The position numbers and the translations under genes are program-made. Below are positions 52,701-60,416 of a stretch of DNA of 64,000 bases, one piece after another. The number at the start of each line of letters is the position of its first letter. Position 1 is the stretch's first letter. The notes beneath the pieces are model-generated. The model ran no database searches. It was not told the DNA's origin and saw only the letters and a program-made list of their open reading frames with translations. Origin of the DNA: Ooceraea biroi (Eukaryota; Arthropoda; Insecta; Hymenoptera; Formicidae); NCBI RefSeq assembly GCF_003672135.1, contig NC_039514.1:15055787-15119786 (forward strand), given 5' to 3'.

Positions 52701-55700
52701 ATGTCGCGAGAACCAGAAAACTCAAGGAGATAGAAGAATGCACGGATAATGTAAGCATATCACACATTTTGCTGTCTCTCATACTCTTGTAAACCTCGAC
52801 AGGACATTTTGCCTTTAATAAATCGTTTTTCTTGCATTTCTTTATTAGGAAAAGAAAAAGGAGTTGCAATTGGCTTTCGAAGAGGAGGAACGTCGAATAC
52901 GTGTAAAATCCGTAGGAAATATTCGGTGAGAAAATCTCGGCGACTAAATAGTTTAAACAGTTTTACGTATCTTATATATTCTGTAATGTTATTTATGCTC
53001 ATCTTATTCTTTGCACAGATTTATTGGTGAATTGTACAAGCAACAAATGTTGACTACCAAGATCATGCATCGCTGCATCCGACATTTATTGGATCAGAAT
53101 GATGAGGACAACCTGGAGTGTTTGTGCAAGTTGTTAACGACAATTGGCAAGGACTTGGAATTCAAAGGATCCGTTGAGGTAAAGCCTATAAAAAAAGAAT
53201 TATGCTGCCTTCTTTGCTCGAAGATGTCTGATCGGAAGCACTCGTTCCATTATGATGTACATACATAATATAATCCATTTTTCTCTTTATTTTCTCTTTA
53301 GGAAATGCAAGAATACTTCAACAGGATGCAGGAAATTGTCTCCCGAAAGAATCACAGCAAAATTAGTTCCAGAATCCGTTTCATGCTCCAAGATGTCATA
53401 GATCTAAGAGCGAATAAGTGGATCCCGAGGAGGAATGAAAATAATCCCAAGACGATAGACCAAATTCAGAAAGAAGCAGAATCTGAGAGGCTCGACATGC
53501 AACTGAACAGCGCTCCCCTGAATACGCCTCGTAAAGATGACCGCAACAGTGATAGAAAAAGAAATCGTAAGTTTCTTTTTTGCATTTATGCAGATAACGC
53601 ATTATACAATGCGTTGCGTTACGATGATCATTACGACGTCAGTTGTTGTCAAGAATGATTCAAGACATTTAATATTAATTAAATCTCTTCTAGGTGGTGG
53701 ACTATGTGGTCCTACTGACGATGGTTGGAGTCAACCAGTAGGAAGAGTGAGACCCACGACATATTCGGTAGAAACGGCGAAGTTGAAAAATAAACCGGTT
53801 AGTAGTCTGAATCTTTTTTTCATTGCAAATGTCCTATCTTTTAATTCTTTATTACCCAAGTACACCGTTTGTTTGCGTGATACATGAAATGATGATAACC
53901 CAATATATTGTCCAGACTAGAGTTTCTGATGCTCATAAAATGTGATTTAATATTATATTCTGATAATTCGTGAATCGTATGTGTTAAAATTGTCATTGTT
54001 CAGTCATTATTTTGTTTCTTATTAAATGTTTTTTTTTTGTTGATAGCCACCAATGGACGATATGCAACTTGGTAATAGGGCGTCTTACTTGTGGAGAGCT
54101 ACCACTCCATCCAACAATTCCAAGACAATAAGTTCGAATAAGTTTGCATGCTTAGAGAATATGTCGAATTTCGAAAATCAGGACAGAAGAATGCCATCGT
54201 TACCGCTCTCCGGGTAAGATTGTGATTTTTCTTTTCAAATAACATTGTCAAATAACAGCGGTGTCTTTTTTTTTTACGTTTTCTTGTGTGACATATTATA
54301 CATGATGATAACCCAATATATTGTCCAGACTAGAGTTTCTGATGCTCATAAAATATGATTTGACATTATATTCTGATAATTCGTGAATCTTGTGTGTTGA
54401 CATTGTTATTTTTTTAAATAAAACAACTGTTTATATTACCGTCTTTTATTTTAGATCGAGATCGACAGGTCCAAGGGAATGTGGTCGTGACTACAAATCT
54501 TCCTATGGTACGTTTTTACACACACACAGATACAAAATTACTTTGAATATAACAACAGGTTATTAAAAAAATTCTTGGAATACGTTATTCTGAAGAGGAA
54601 CGTATCTTTTTACAGACAGTAGGAGTTCTCGTAATGGTCATCAGTTGAGCAGTGCGTCGTCGAGTAGAGAAAGTTCGTTGTTGAATAGCTCGCAGAGTCG
54701 GAACGTGTCGATGCCTCCGCTTCTAATGAAATCCGCCTCGCAATCCGGAGCGATTAACCATAAACCTCCGATGTCGGAGCAAGAATTCACCAAGACTTTC
54801 AACAGCGTATTAAAAGACTTCTTCTCGGAACCGATCGTTGAAGTGAGTTTCCTAAAACTTATAAAGTGATTTATATTGTTTGCGTTCCAGCGAGACGCCA
54901 GTCATTGCGATAGGGTCAATTGCACGCTCCTTAGATCCATCTTCGATTCCATTAGGAGATGCTTGAGTCATTGGCGTGCGATAATATGCAATACCTTCTC
55001 TTTGGTTTTTCGTGAAATCAACGTGATGACGTTATTCACATTGCTCAGAGAGAGGACATGAAAATTGTAACAATGAATTCTGTTGCAGTTGTTTCGTAAA
55101 CAAACTTCTAAATTCGAACGTATTTCCCTGTTTTTGCAGAACACTGGACTAGACGTTCAACAAAAGTTCGATAATACAACCTTCGGCAAGTTCATGCGAG
55201 AATGCATTAATCACGTTCTCGAGAAATCGCCTAACGACAGGAATCACATGTCGAAGTTGTTGTCCCACTTACTGAAACAAAATATCGTACCTGTGCAATC
55301 GTTTAAGAATGGGTGAGTCACATTCTCTTCGTTTATATAGAGTAAATTAATAAAACAGTTTATCTTGCTTGCATGTTTCGTAATTAATGATGATATTTTC
55401 AACAACTAGAGGAAAGATATGTGAGATATCTTTGTGTTGTTTAGCCAAAAGGATTCTGACCTGTTATTTACATAAATTCAAATGTCAAAATTTTATTATA
55501 GACTTGTTGTAAATATAAGGGAATTCTCTGTTTCAGTCTTGGAGAAGTATTGGAGGACGTCGACGATTTGGTTATCGATATACCAAAAATCTGGACGTAT
55601 CTAGCGGAAATAGTGTGTAAGTATGCTTTCCTTAATGCAAAATATACTAGAAATGGAAGAAAAAAACTTCACTTTTATGATGAAAATCATATCTTACGCC

Positions 55701-57658
55701 ATAGAAACATGCCGTGCGGGTTGCTTATTGCTCAACAGGACTGAAGAGAGATATAATAACTTATTTGTGCTACTGAAATTTATATATATATATACATATG
55801 TGATATTTGATTTTGCAGCGCATTCGATAGCGGACGAAGCTATCGCATTATCCGAAATGGAGAGTATATTTATAAGTTTAAGGAGTCAAGGCTCCGTCGG
55901 CAAGTTTATCGGTGAACTTCTGACGCAAGCAGTTTGTATTAAAGGAGAAGAATGGATTAGCAAGAAATGGAACCAAAGCGGACTTCAATTGAGTAATTTA
56001 ATTGACCCGGAACGAGAAGATATCGAAAAAATCACCAGGGAATATGTAAGAATCTTTTTCCCGCATACATAACCGCTTCCACATGTAAAAACATATAATC
56101 TTTGTATTTTTTAAGCTTTTTTTCTTTTTTTTTCCTAATGTAGAAATTCCAAAAAATCTAGTTTATTTTATTGTATTATATTAACTTGGATATTACTTAT
56201 TATTTATCGCGCATACATATATGCTTGTACATAATGTATATACAATCTTTGTATTTTTATGCAGAGTATAGCATTTAATTTATGAAATATTGCCCTATGC
56301 GATATTAGATATACGATATTAGGTGCGTTTACTTACTGTCCTACATTTTTTAGAGTTTGGAGTTCCTAACTGGTGATTGTAAACGTGCCAAACGCCCCGC
56401 TACTACCATGGAAGTGAACCAACCGAATCAACCAGGTCCATCGGGACTGTCGAGTCAAATCCCGAAACAGCGAATTCAAGATCATCTCCAAAGGCTCATG
56501 AAAGAAAATACTTCTTTCGACGAAATTTGTAATTGGATTGCTGTAAGTATATATGTATACTTCAAAAGTTGACACGCCGCAGGCATGCAGGCATGCACAT
56601 ATATTGTATACAGCCGTAAGTATTATTTGAGCATCTTCTATAATCAATTTATTTATTTACTTCAGACAAATGTTGGAGATAAATATAAAGAACCTACTTT
56701 TATAAGGGAGCTAATGACTGCCATTCTAGAAACCACGATGGGTATGTATATTCAACAATTTTAGCCTTTCGCGCTGTTGATCATTACTACCAGTTTTATT
56801 TTCCGGATTGAAGCCGCGTGTTTTTTGTTCCGACGTTTCGTGAATATTTCAATCTACTTTATCAGTAGATTTATCAGACACTGCATGTACATTTCCATCA
56901 TTTTTTTCGAAATATTTACGAATCAATTAGCGTATTTTTCATGATTGAATGATGATACCTTTTATTTATAGTAAAGATACGTATGAAAGATATGTATTTT
57001 TGTGTTAATCTAGCCAAAAGGATACTGATGCAACATCTGTAAAGACAATCGGCGTGAAATGTTTTTGAAGAACCCCAATAGAGTTTCTAATTCGTCTTGT
57101 TTTCTGTTTGTAGAACAACATCATGATACCTGGAAATTAAATGTAGAGGCCTTTGGAAATTTGCAAACGTTACTTCAACGGTTCATCGATGCGAGTGAGG
57201 TCTTGGAATTGCAGTGTCTTTACGCGATTCAATTGTACATGAATAAAATTGAATTCCCATCCGGTGAGTGTAAAAACAGGAATAAATTGATATTAACGTC
57301 AATTTATATTACATTTAGCATTTTGTTTTTTACGTAATTGCAATAAAATAAATTGTTTTATTTTATTCGATATAGCGTAAAAAGCTGTGCTTTTATGCTG
57401 TACTTTCGATGTATCATATACGGAAGAACTAAGAAATCTTCATCTCCACCAGGTATCCTCAACCTCATCATGAACAAGCTGTGGCTGGACAATGTGATAT
57501 CAACCGATGCATTCTTGACGTGGCAGCGGCACCCGGAAGAGCACGAAGGTCACGCCGTCGCAATGGTTGCGCTTACGTCGTTTTTCACTGACTTGCAAGA
57601 ACCAGATGATAATTCCAGTGTAGAAGAGTTATCAACTAGTGCGAATCAGGGCTGTTGA
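19602..57658 (+). CDS. eIF4G: Eukaryotic translation initiation factor 4G (eIF4G)
   Basis: Scaffold of the cap-binding complex. It bridges eIF4E, eIF4A, eIF3 and PABP to recruit mRNA to the ribosome. Exons of the longest-5' form: 19602-19794, 40109-40467, 40797-41057, 41208-41613, 41902-42095, 42725-43682, 51003-51826, 51939-52040, 52232-52750, 52849-52925, 53019-53178, 53302-53566, 53694-53797, 54047-54213, 54455-54507, 54616-54842, 55140-55312, 55537-55616, 55819-56045, 56354-56542, 56666-56741, 57114-57263, 57453-57658. All phases agree; 1989 aa. Gly/Pro/Gln-rich N-terminus; conserved ILDIVNPLTGKNISDEI block at about 455; eIF4E-binding YDRDFLM (YxxxxL-phi) near 1030; MIF4G domain about 1155-1395; MA3 domain about 1600-1720; C-terminal W2 domain from about 1820 with acidic tail. 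The exon at 55140 is chosen because it aligns without a gap to the MA3 helix pair. An acceptor at 55088 would add 17 unusual residues. Four alternative first exons are listed separately. The 3' introns host snoRNAs. Confidence 0.93.
21850..23300. promoter_or_regulatory. GC-rich island in eIF4G first intron, candidate second promoter
   Basis: About 1.4 kb of CpG-rich sequence within an AT-rich intron, with open frames on both strands that I read as composition effects. It ends near the five-codon first-exon candidate and its GTAAGT donor. I infer an alternative transcription start region. Confidence 0.35.
22855..22870 (+). CDS. eIF4G: eIF4G possible micro first coding exon (5 codons)
   Basis: ATGTCCGCGGTGATGG is followed by a consensus donor GTAAGT. 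It gives M-S-A-V-M and one base, phase 1, exactly the phase of the other eIF4G first exons. It lies at the end of a GC-rich island (about 21.9-22.9 kb) that could be a separate promoter with a long 5' UTR. Joined to 40109 it would give a 1930-aa protein. It is supported only by start, donor and phase. Confidence 0.4.
23301..26704. other. eIF4G intron sequence, no gene seen
   Basis: AT-rich intron with a short GC-richer patch at about 25100-25400. No splice-flanked coding frame and no recognisable RNA gene were found. Small purine/pyrimidine-rich runs only. Confidence 0.45.
26705..26782. mobile_element. 78-bp palindromic mini-element with mariner-like ends
   Basis: Two 34-bp arms (26705-26738 and 26749-26782) are reverse complements with only two mismatches, around a 10-bp centre. 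The outer end TTAGGTGTGCAAATAAGTT resembles the terminal repeats of mariner elements, which typically start TTAGGT-GGC-AATAAGT in insects. The human MADE1 element has the same design: two mariner ends back to back, about 80 bp. No transposase is present. Flanking TA duplications are not clear, so the element may be old or slightly truncated. Confidence 0.75.
26939..26975. repeat. (AT)n microsatellite
   Basis: About 18 uninterrupted AT units in the eIF4G intron. Likely polymorphic. No function inferred. Confidence 0.9.
28266..28352. repeat. ATT/ATC trinucleotide microsatellite
   Basis: An impure run of ATT, ATC and TTA triplets over about 85 nt in the eIF4G intron, just after a GC-rich patch (27.5-28.2 kb). 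It opens apparent Ile- and Tyr-rich frames that are not genes. Confidence 0.8.
29240..29760. other. GC-rich island in eIF4G intron, possible non-coding exon
   Basis: GC content rises sharply at about 29330-29640. A donor-like GTAAGC follows at about 29630. The frame that would join phase 1 to the common eIF4G exon has no ATG, so if this is an exon it is probably 5' UTR. It could equally be an enhancer. Weak evidence. Confidence 0.25.
29821..31226. mobile_element. 1.4-kb element with 386-bp inverted arms
   Basis: The left arm (29821-30206) and right arm (30841-31226) are reverse complements over 386 bp with only a few differences, mostly in A/T runs. They enclose a 634-bp unique AT-rich centre. 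Both outer ends begin GTTTTTTT-AATACAAG. The centre has no open frame of useful length, so this is a non-autonomous DNA element (long-TIR or foldback type). No clear target-site duplication was found. High arm identity suggests recent insertion or arm gene conversion. It lies in the eIF4G intron between first exons. Confidence 0.85.
31227..32500. other. AT-rich eIF4G intron sequence, nothing identified
   Basis: Very AT-rich, low-complexity DNA between the inverted-arm element and the next GC-rich promoter-like region. No gene, RNA gene or clear repeat was recognised. Confidence 0.5.
32840..34359 (+). promoter_or_regulatory. Candidate promoter and 5' UTR for eIF4G first exon B
   Basis: A GC- and CpG-rich stretch with short tandem motifs (GCAGCAGCAGCAG at about 33228-33241, then repeated GGCGA units) leads up to the first-exon-B ATG at 34360. 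A donor-like GTAAGG at about 33631 suggests an additional 5' UTR intron. Boundaries are inference. Confidence 0.4.
34360..34705 (+). CDS. eIF4G: eIF4G alternative first coding exon B (His/Gln-rich)
   Basis: ATG at 34360; 115 codons plus one base, ending at GTAAGT in phase 1. It joins 40109 to give a 2040-aa isoform. The exon encodes MARYSVSKDGAVGVALGVG followed by His/Pro-rich and Gln-rich low complexity, ending YRITNA. It shares the His/Gln composition and the TNA end with exon A (19602-19794). Confidence 0.75.
34706..40108. other. eIF4G intron between first exon B and the common exons
   Basis: About 5.4 kb. Just after the donor is an AG-rich run (about 34716-34756) and at about 36112-36160 a CT-rich run. 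A telomere-like tract lies at 37435-37471, and a GC-richer patch at 38.05-38.5 kb. No splice-flanked coding exon or snoRNA with good boxes was found. Confidence 0.45.
37435..37471 (-). repeat. Interstitial telomere-like (CCTAA)n tract
   Basis: A mixed run of CCTAA and CCCTAA units, about 37 nt, starting at GGTTAACCC. Read on the minus strand it is TTAGG-rich, the ancestral insect telomere repeat. It is short and imperfect, so it probably came from break repair by telomerase or from chance expansion, not from a chromosome end. Confidence 0.75.
40677..40737. repeat. Compound microsatellite (TG)n(TA)n(TATG)n
   Basis: In the eIF4G intron 40468-40796: GT units, then TA units, then about nine TATG units. 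It ends about 60 nt before the acceptor at 40796, so length changes could affect the branch-point region. Confidence 0.9.
41701..41800 (+). repeat. About 50-bp direct duplication with (TA)n core in an eIF4G intron
   Basis: Two adjacent copies of a unit with the end TGCTTGAAGTAAGCGTCATT, each with an internal TATACATATATAT run; the TA run is longer in the second copy. Inside intron 41614-41901. A simple recent tandem duplication. Confidence 0.7.
45700..46050. other. GC-richer patch in the 7.3-kb eIF4G intron
   Basis: Part of the long intron 43683-51002. The patch carries tandem AAGAC units near 45759-45773 and a CpG-rich stretch. Other such patches occur at 46.5-47.3 and 47.6-47.9 kb. None contains a convincing exon. 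They may be enhancers or alternative 5' exons for the internal start at 50282. Confidence 0.25.
50282..50375 (+). CDS. eIF4G: eIF4G internal alternative first coding exon (short isoform)
   Basis: ATG at 50282 opens 31 codons plus one base, ending at donor GTACGA in phase 1, which matches the acceptor at 51002. The basic, Arg/Ser-rich peptide (MNMGDRGTNGGGRASSSTRS...) would replace the whole PABP-binding N-terminus. The resulting 1230-aa isoform keeps the eIF4E-binding motif, MIF4G, MA3 and W2. A CpG-rich stretch at 49.2-50.3 kb precedes it and is a plausible promoter. Supported by start, donor, phase and composition only. Confidence 0.55.
50825..50895 (+). ncRNA. Degenerate box C/D snoRNA copy (family 1, copy a)
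   Basis: Aligns along its length with the family-1 snoRNA in the next-but-one intron (52088-52173), sharing GAATGATGC and AGTAAAGTAGTGGTCCGAA. The D' position reads CTTGA, not CTGA. The D position has lost the CTGA that copy b carries (TTTTCTCTTGCTC against TTTTCTGACTCTTGCTC). It is probably a pseudo-snoRNA left after duplication. It lies about 110 nt from the 3' splice site. Confidence 0.45.
52088..52173 (+). ncRNA. Box C/D snoRNA candidate (family 1, copy b)
   Basis: In intron 52041-52231. C box ATGATGC (52104-52110; the last base departs from RUGAUGA), D' CTGA 52137-52140, D CTGA 52158-52161. A strong terminal stem pairs AAAGAGCA-GAA-AGAG (52088-52102) with CTCTTGCTCTTT (52162-52173), 12 bp with a 3-nt bulge. 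The D box ends 70 nt before the intron end. The guide before D' contains GTGGTCCGAAGTTTC. I could not assign a target. Confidence 0.6.
53883..53972 (+). ncRNA. Box C/D snoRNA (family 2, copy a), predicted 28S guide
   Basis: In eIF4G intron 53798-54046. C box ATGATGA 53889-53895, D' CTGA 53926-53929, C' like TGTGATT near 53941, D CTGA 53960-53963. The terminal stem CATGAA/TTCGTG pairs directly outside the boxes. The guide before D' reads CCAGACTAGAGTTT. Its complement CTCTAGTCTGG occurs, from memory, in the universally conserved part of 28S rRNA (TTGAGCTTGACTCTAGTCTGG). By the D+5 rule the methylated base would be the first U in CUCUAG. The D box ends 83 nt before the intron end. Confidence 0.75.
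54295..54380 (+). ncRNA. Box C/D snoRNA (family 2, copy b), predicted 28S guide
   Basis: In the next intron (54214-54454). Nearly identical to copy a from the C box through the 3' flank. C box ATGATGA 54302-54308, D' CTGA 54339-54342, C' ATGATT 54355-54360 (better than in copy a), D CTGA 54373-54376. The guide before D' is unchanged, so it is predicted to share the target. It lacks a 5-nt GAAAT insertion found before the C box in copy a, and its terminal stem is shorter (ATTA/TAAT). The D box ends 78 nt before the intron end. Confidence 0.72.
54915..55061 (+). ncRNA. H/ACA box snoRNA candidate
   Basis: In intron 54843-55139. Hairpin 1 has lower stem TGCACGC (54921-54927) with GCGTGCG (54974-54980) and upper stem CATCTTC with GGAGATG (54955-54961). 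H box ATAATA (ANANNA) follows at 54981-54986. Hairpin 2 has lower stem CCTTCTCTTTG (54994-55004, one bulge) with CAGAGAGAGG (55046-55055) and upper stem GTGAA/TTCAC plus AACGT/ACGTT. The ACA box is at 55056-55058. From the hairpin-2 pocket to ACA is 16 nt, as required. The pocket sides are GTTTTTC and ATTGCT. The RNA ends about 78 nt before the intron end. Target not assigned. Confidence 0.62.
55382..55464 (+). ncRNA. Box C/D snoRNA candidate (family 3, copy a)
   Basis: In intron 55313-55536. C box ATGATGA 55387-55393 and D box CTGA 55456-55459, ending 77 nt before the intron end. The guide before D reads TAGCCAAAAGGATT, giving a complement around ATCCTTTTGGCTA. I believe a matching GATCCTTTTGGCT segment exists in hymenopteran 28S rRNA but cannot verify it. 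The terminal stem is weak. The same guide recurs in copy b. Confidence 0.65.
55672..55750 (+). ncRNA. Box C/D snoRNA candidate (family 4), predicted 28S guide
   Basis: In intron 55617-55818. C box ATGATGA 55677-55683, D box CTGA 55741-55744, short terminal pairing CTTT/AGAG. The guide before D ends GCTCAACAGGA. Its complement CCTGTTGAGC lies, from memory, in conserved 28S rRNA (GACCCTGTTGAGCTTGACTC), only a few bases upstream of the family-2 target. The predicted target base is the G in CCCUGUUG. The D box ends 74 nt before the intron end. Single copy; no clear C'/D'. Confidence 0.6.
56943..57037 (+). ncRNA. Box C/D snoRNA candidate (family 3, copy b)
   Basis: In intron 56742-57113. C box ATGATGA 56949-56955 and D box CTGA 57025-57028, 85 nt before the intron end. 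The guide CTAGCCAAAAGGATA matches copy a in all but the base next to the D box. The central part has diverged by insertions. The terminal stem GAT-TG / CA-AC-ATC is better than in copy a. It is separated from copy a by two further introns, so the duplication was not a simple adjacent one, or it was followed by intron rearrangement. Confidence 0.65.
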
Positions 57659-60416
57659 CGATACTTTGGTTGGTCGATTACATTATCGTCTATTAAAAAG
57701 ACTTAAACACGCGTTTCCACATTAAAAGAAAAAAAAAAACTACAAGGCACGAAATCAAATTGCAGTTGTGCTCTTCTCTGTAAAGGGGGAAATGCGCTCA
57801 AGTATTGAAGAAAGGAACGATGCGATAAATAACAATAAAGTGACTTGTGAATGTATGTAATATAATATAGGACTCTACGACTCTCTCTATCAATGAGTAA
57901 AGGGGTGTTGAAGAATGCCGACGAAAGAAAGAAAAACGATACACAACAGCTGTATTTGCGATTATATTATACATAATGAAGATAAAGTTTAATTATTAAT
58001 TACTACAGAAATATACAAAATAATTATTATATAATTCAATAAAATGATTCAAAGTTTAAATAAAGCAAAAAAAACAGCAAGAAAATTATTATCGTGTTTC
58101 TTATGCAAAGTGTCTCTGCGGGATCCGTAAGCGAGAAGTAAGATCGATCACTCAATGAAAAATATCGAGGAAACACGTTCTTTTTCATGCTTGGGAACGG
58201 GAAGGCTCCGACAGTACTTCCAATCACATTAACGCTAATATCGAAGATCACAACCGAAGTGCTTGCTACATGATTTTAGGTAACGAATCGCAAAATCAGA
58301 ATACATAATCGAGTAAGTCAATTTTAAGTGGAAGTAAATTGGGCAAGAAAGAAGAAAAAAAAGCAACTACTTGAGATAACCAAGTCTGACAGTGACTGAC
58401 ATGGTTCTTCCTATTATTGTAACAGGATACGATACACATATGTATATGTATATATGTATATATAAATATATGTGTATGTATGTATATATATATGTATGTA
58501 TGTATATGTATATATATGTGTATATGTATATATAACAAAATTACTAATTTATATCTTTGCAAATAAGAGCCCATAATGTATTATATTATAAGAAAGGACT
58601 TTTTTTTGAAATACGATAAGACGGAGACAAATAGAAGGAGACAGTGGATGGATATATATTGCGGAATTAGGAGATCTGTAGAACGCGTTGAAGTTAGGAA
58701 ATGAAAAGGAAAACGACAAAATGATGTATATTAAGGTATTTTTTAACGCTAGCTATTTATAATTACTGAAAGAGAGAAAGGGGGAGTATAGAGCATACAG
58801 AATGTTTGAACGTATGTCCGTGGCAAGTGGTATAGCGAATTGTATAAAATTGTTGTTAACTGAGTTAAAGAACAGCGTGTGAGTTCATCCTTGTTTCAAA
58901 CATTATAGGAGAGATTGATTTTGAGTATGTATGTGCGTATGCTTGTATGCGTGTGCAGGTGTGTGTACAGCTATCAAAGAAATATTGTTTCGGCATGTAT
59001 TGTAGCGCCACCACACGATTTACTTTGTATTTTGAGTATCCGGGAAGGCGCCAACACGACTTTCCAGACGAATGGATAACATTGTATAACTACTTATTTC
59101 TGATATATTTTTGCGAAAATATATCAAAGCGATTTCTTTGCTTTGTTTTGGTATATACATAAATTATTTATCAGTCTCTCGGACCATTTTTCAAGTACGA
59201 ACACATGGACGAATCAACATTTGATTGATTGCTTTGAAACATAGTTATATATTGTATGTAAATATATATATTATTATTTAAGTATATTCGTAGTCTGCAA
59301 TATGTTTCACAATTTCATCAACTCTAACATGACGAGTCACGGTGTTCGCTCCTTCTAACTGTGACTGTTCCCGATTCTTCCCTCCTCGAGCTCTCCTCTG
59401 TTTTTTCTTCCATAATCTGTACAGTTCTCCAGTTTTTGGTGACGAAATCTTTGAAATTCATTGCAGACGCAGTTGCCTCTGGCCAAATAAAGAATTCAGA
59501 ATCTGCTGGATATAAGTTTATAAGTTGCAATCGATATTTCTCTTTATTTGTTTTTTGGTTTGCAATTTATAGGCAATTTATAGTGAAGTTGTACGAGTAT
59601 ACAAATTATTACTTACCAGTTATTATATAGGAAGAAATAGAAACGCGAAAGGCAATGTAAGAAGGAAAAAAAAAGGAGAAAGGCAGAATGAAGAGTGCGC
59701 GAGTGTGTGTACGTGTCGTGCACTTTATTGAACCACAGCATATAAATAAAATAACATTAATTTATATATAAATATAAAATAAAACTGTTGGAAACGTGAT
59801 TAAGTAAATAATATAATTAAAATAGAAAAGATTGTCATATATTGTAAATAACTGAACGAGACAGTAACCGGAAGATTGAACAAGTTATGAAAAAAGTTAG
59901 TAAAAGTTGCGCTTGTCTCGCGATATTGTTGCATACATCGTATGCCGCGCATCGCGTTGACATTTTTTTTGCGTCTGGACACGCATATATACATATATAA
60001 AGACATCGTTACAGCCCTCGTATATCTGCGTGTGCTTACGCATAAATAAATAAATTTATATTATATATACATGTATGTATATATATATAATATAAATAAA
60101 AATATAAAGTTAAGAACTTGGAACACATTGCATAGGTACACACATACATACTCTATGATATATAAATCATATCTTTAAAAAAAATAAAAAAAGAACTCCA
60201 TGACGTTGTTGATCAGTTTTTTGAGTATCTGACACACGTGTATCCATAGTTTGAATCTCTCTTCATTGTTCAATGAAAGGAAACTTGAAGCGGGTAGCAT
60301 CATCTCGCTTTAAGAATTTATTTTAATCTTTATAGTTGATTAACATGAAATCTCTTCGTGTGTTATATATTAATACATTTGAACGCCTGCGAAGCAATAG
60401 TGGCACAAAGATGTAT
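57659..60416. other. eIF4G 3' UTR and convergent interval to burs
   Basis: No coding gene. Possible poly(A) signals for eIF4G are AATAAA at 57834-57839 and 58038-58043. Transcription may continue further, as the region to about 60 kb is AT-rich without other features. A TATG/TA microsatellite lies at about 58438-58535. The burs 3' UTR must lie at the right end. Confidence 0.45.
58438..58535. repeat. (TATG/TA)n microsatellite
   Basis: About 100 nt of TATG and TATA units between eIF4G and burs. It opens an Ile/Tyr/His-rich frame on the minus strand that is not a gene. Confidence 0.85.

Noticed and set aside
54891..55064. 57-codon open frame after an acceptor-like CAG, as an extra eIF4G exon
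   Set aside because: It has no donor, does not resemble MA3, ends in a stop, and folds as an H/ACA RNA. Skipping it gives a gap-free MA3 domain.
55088..55139. 17-codon extension of the MA3 exon from the acceptor at 55081-55088
   Set aside because: The later acceptor at 55139 has a better pyrimidine tract and the resulting protein aligns to eIF4G MA3 without insertion. Minor alternative use remains possible.
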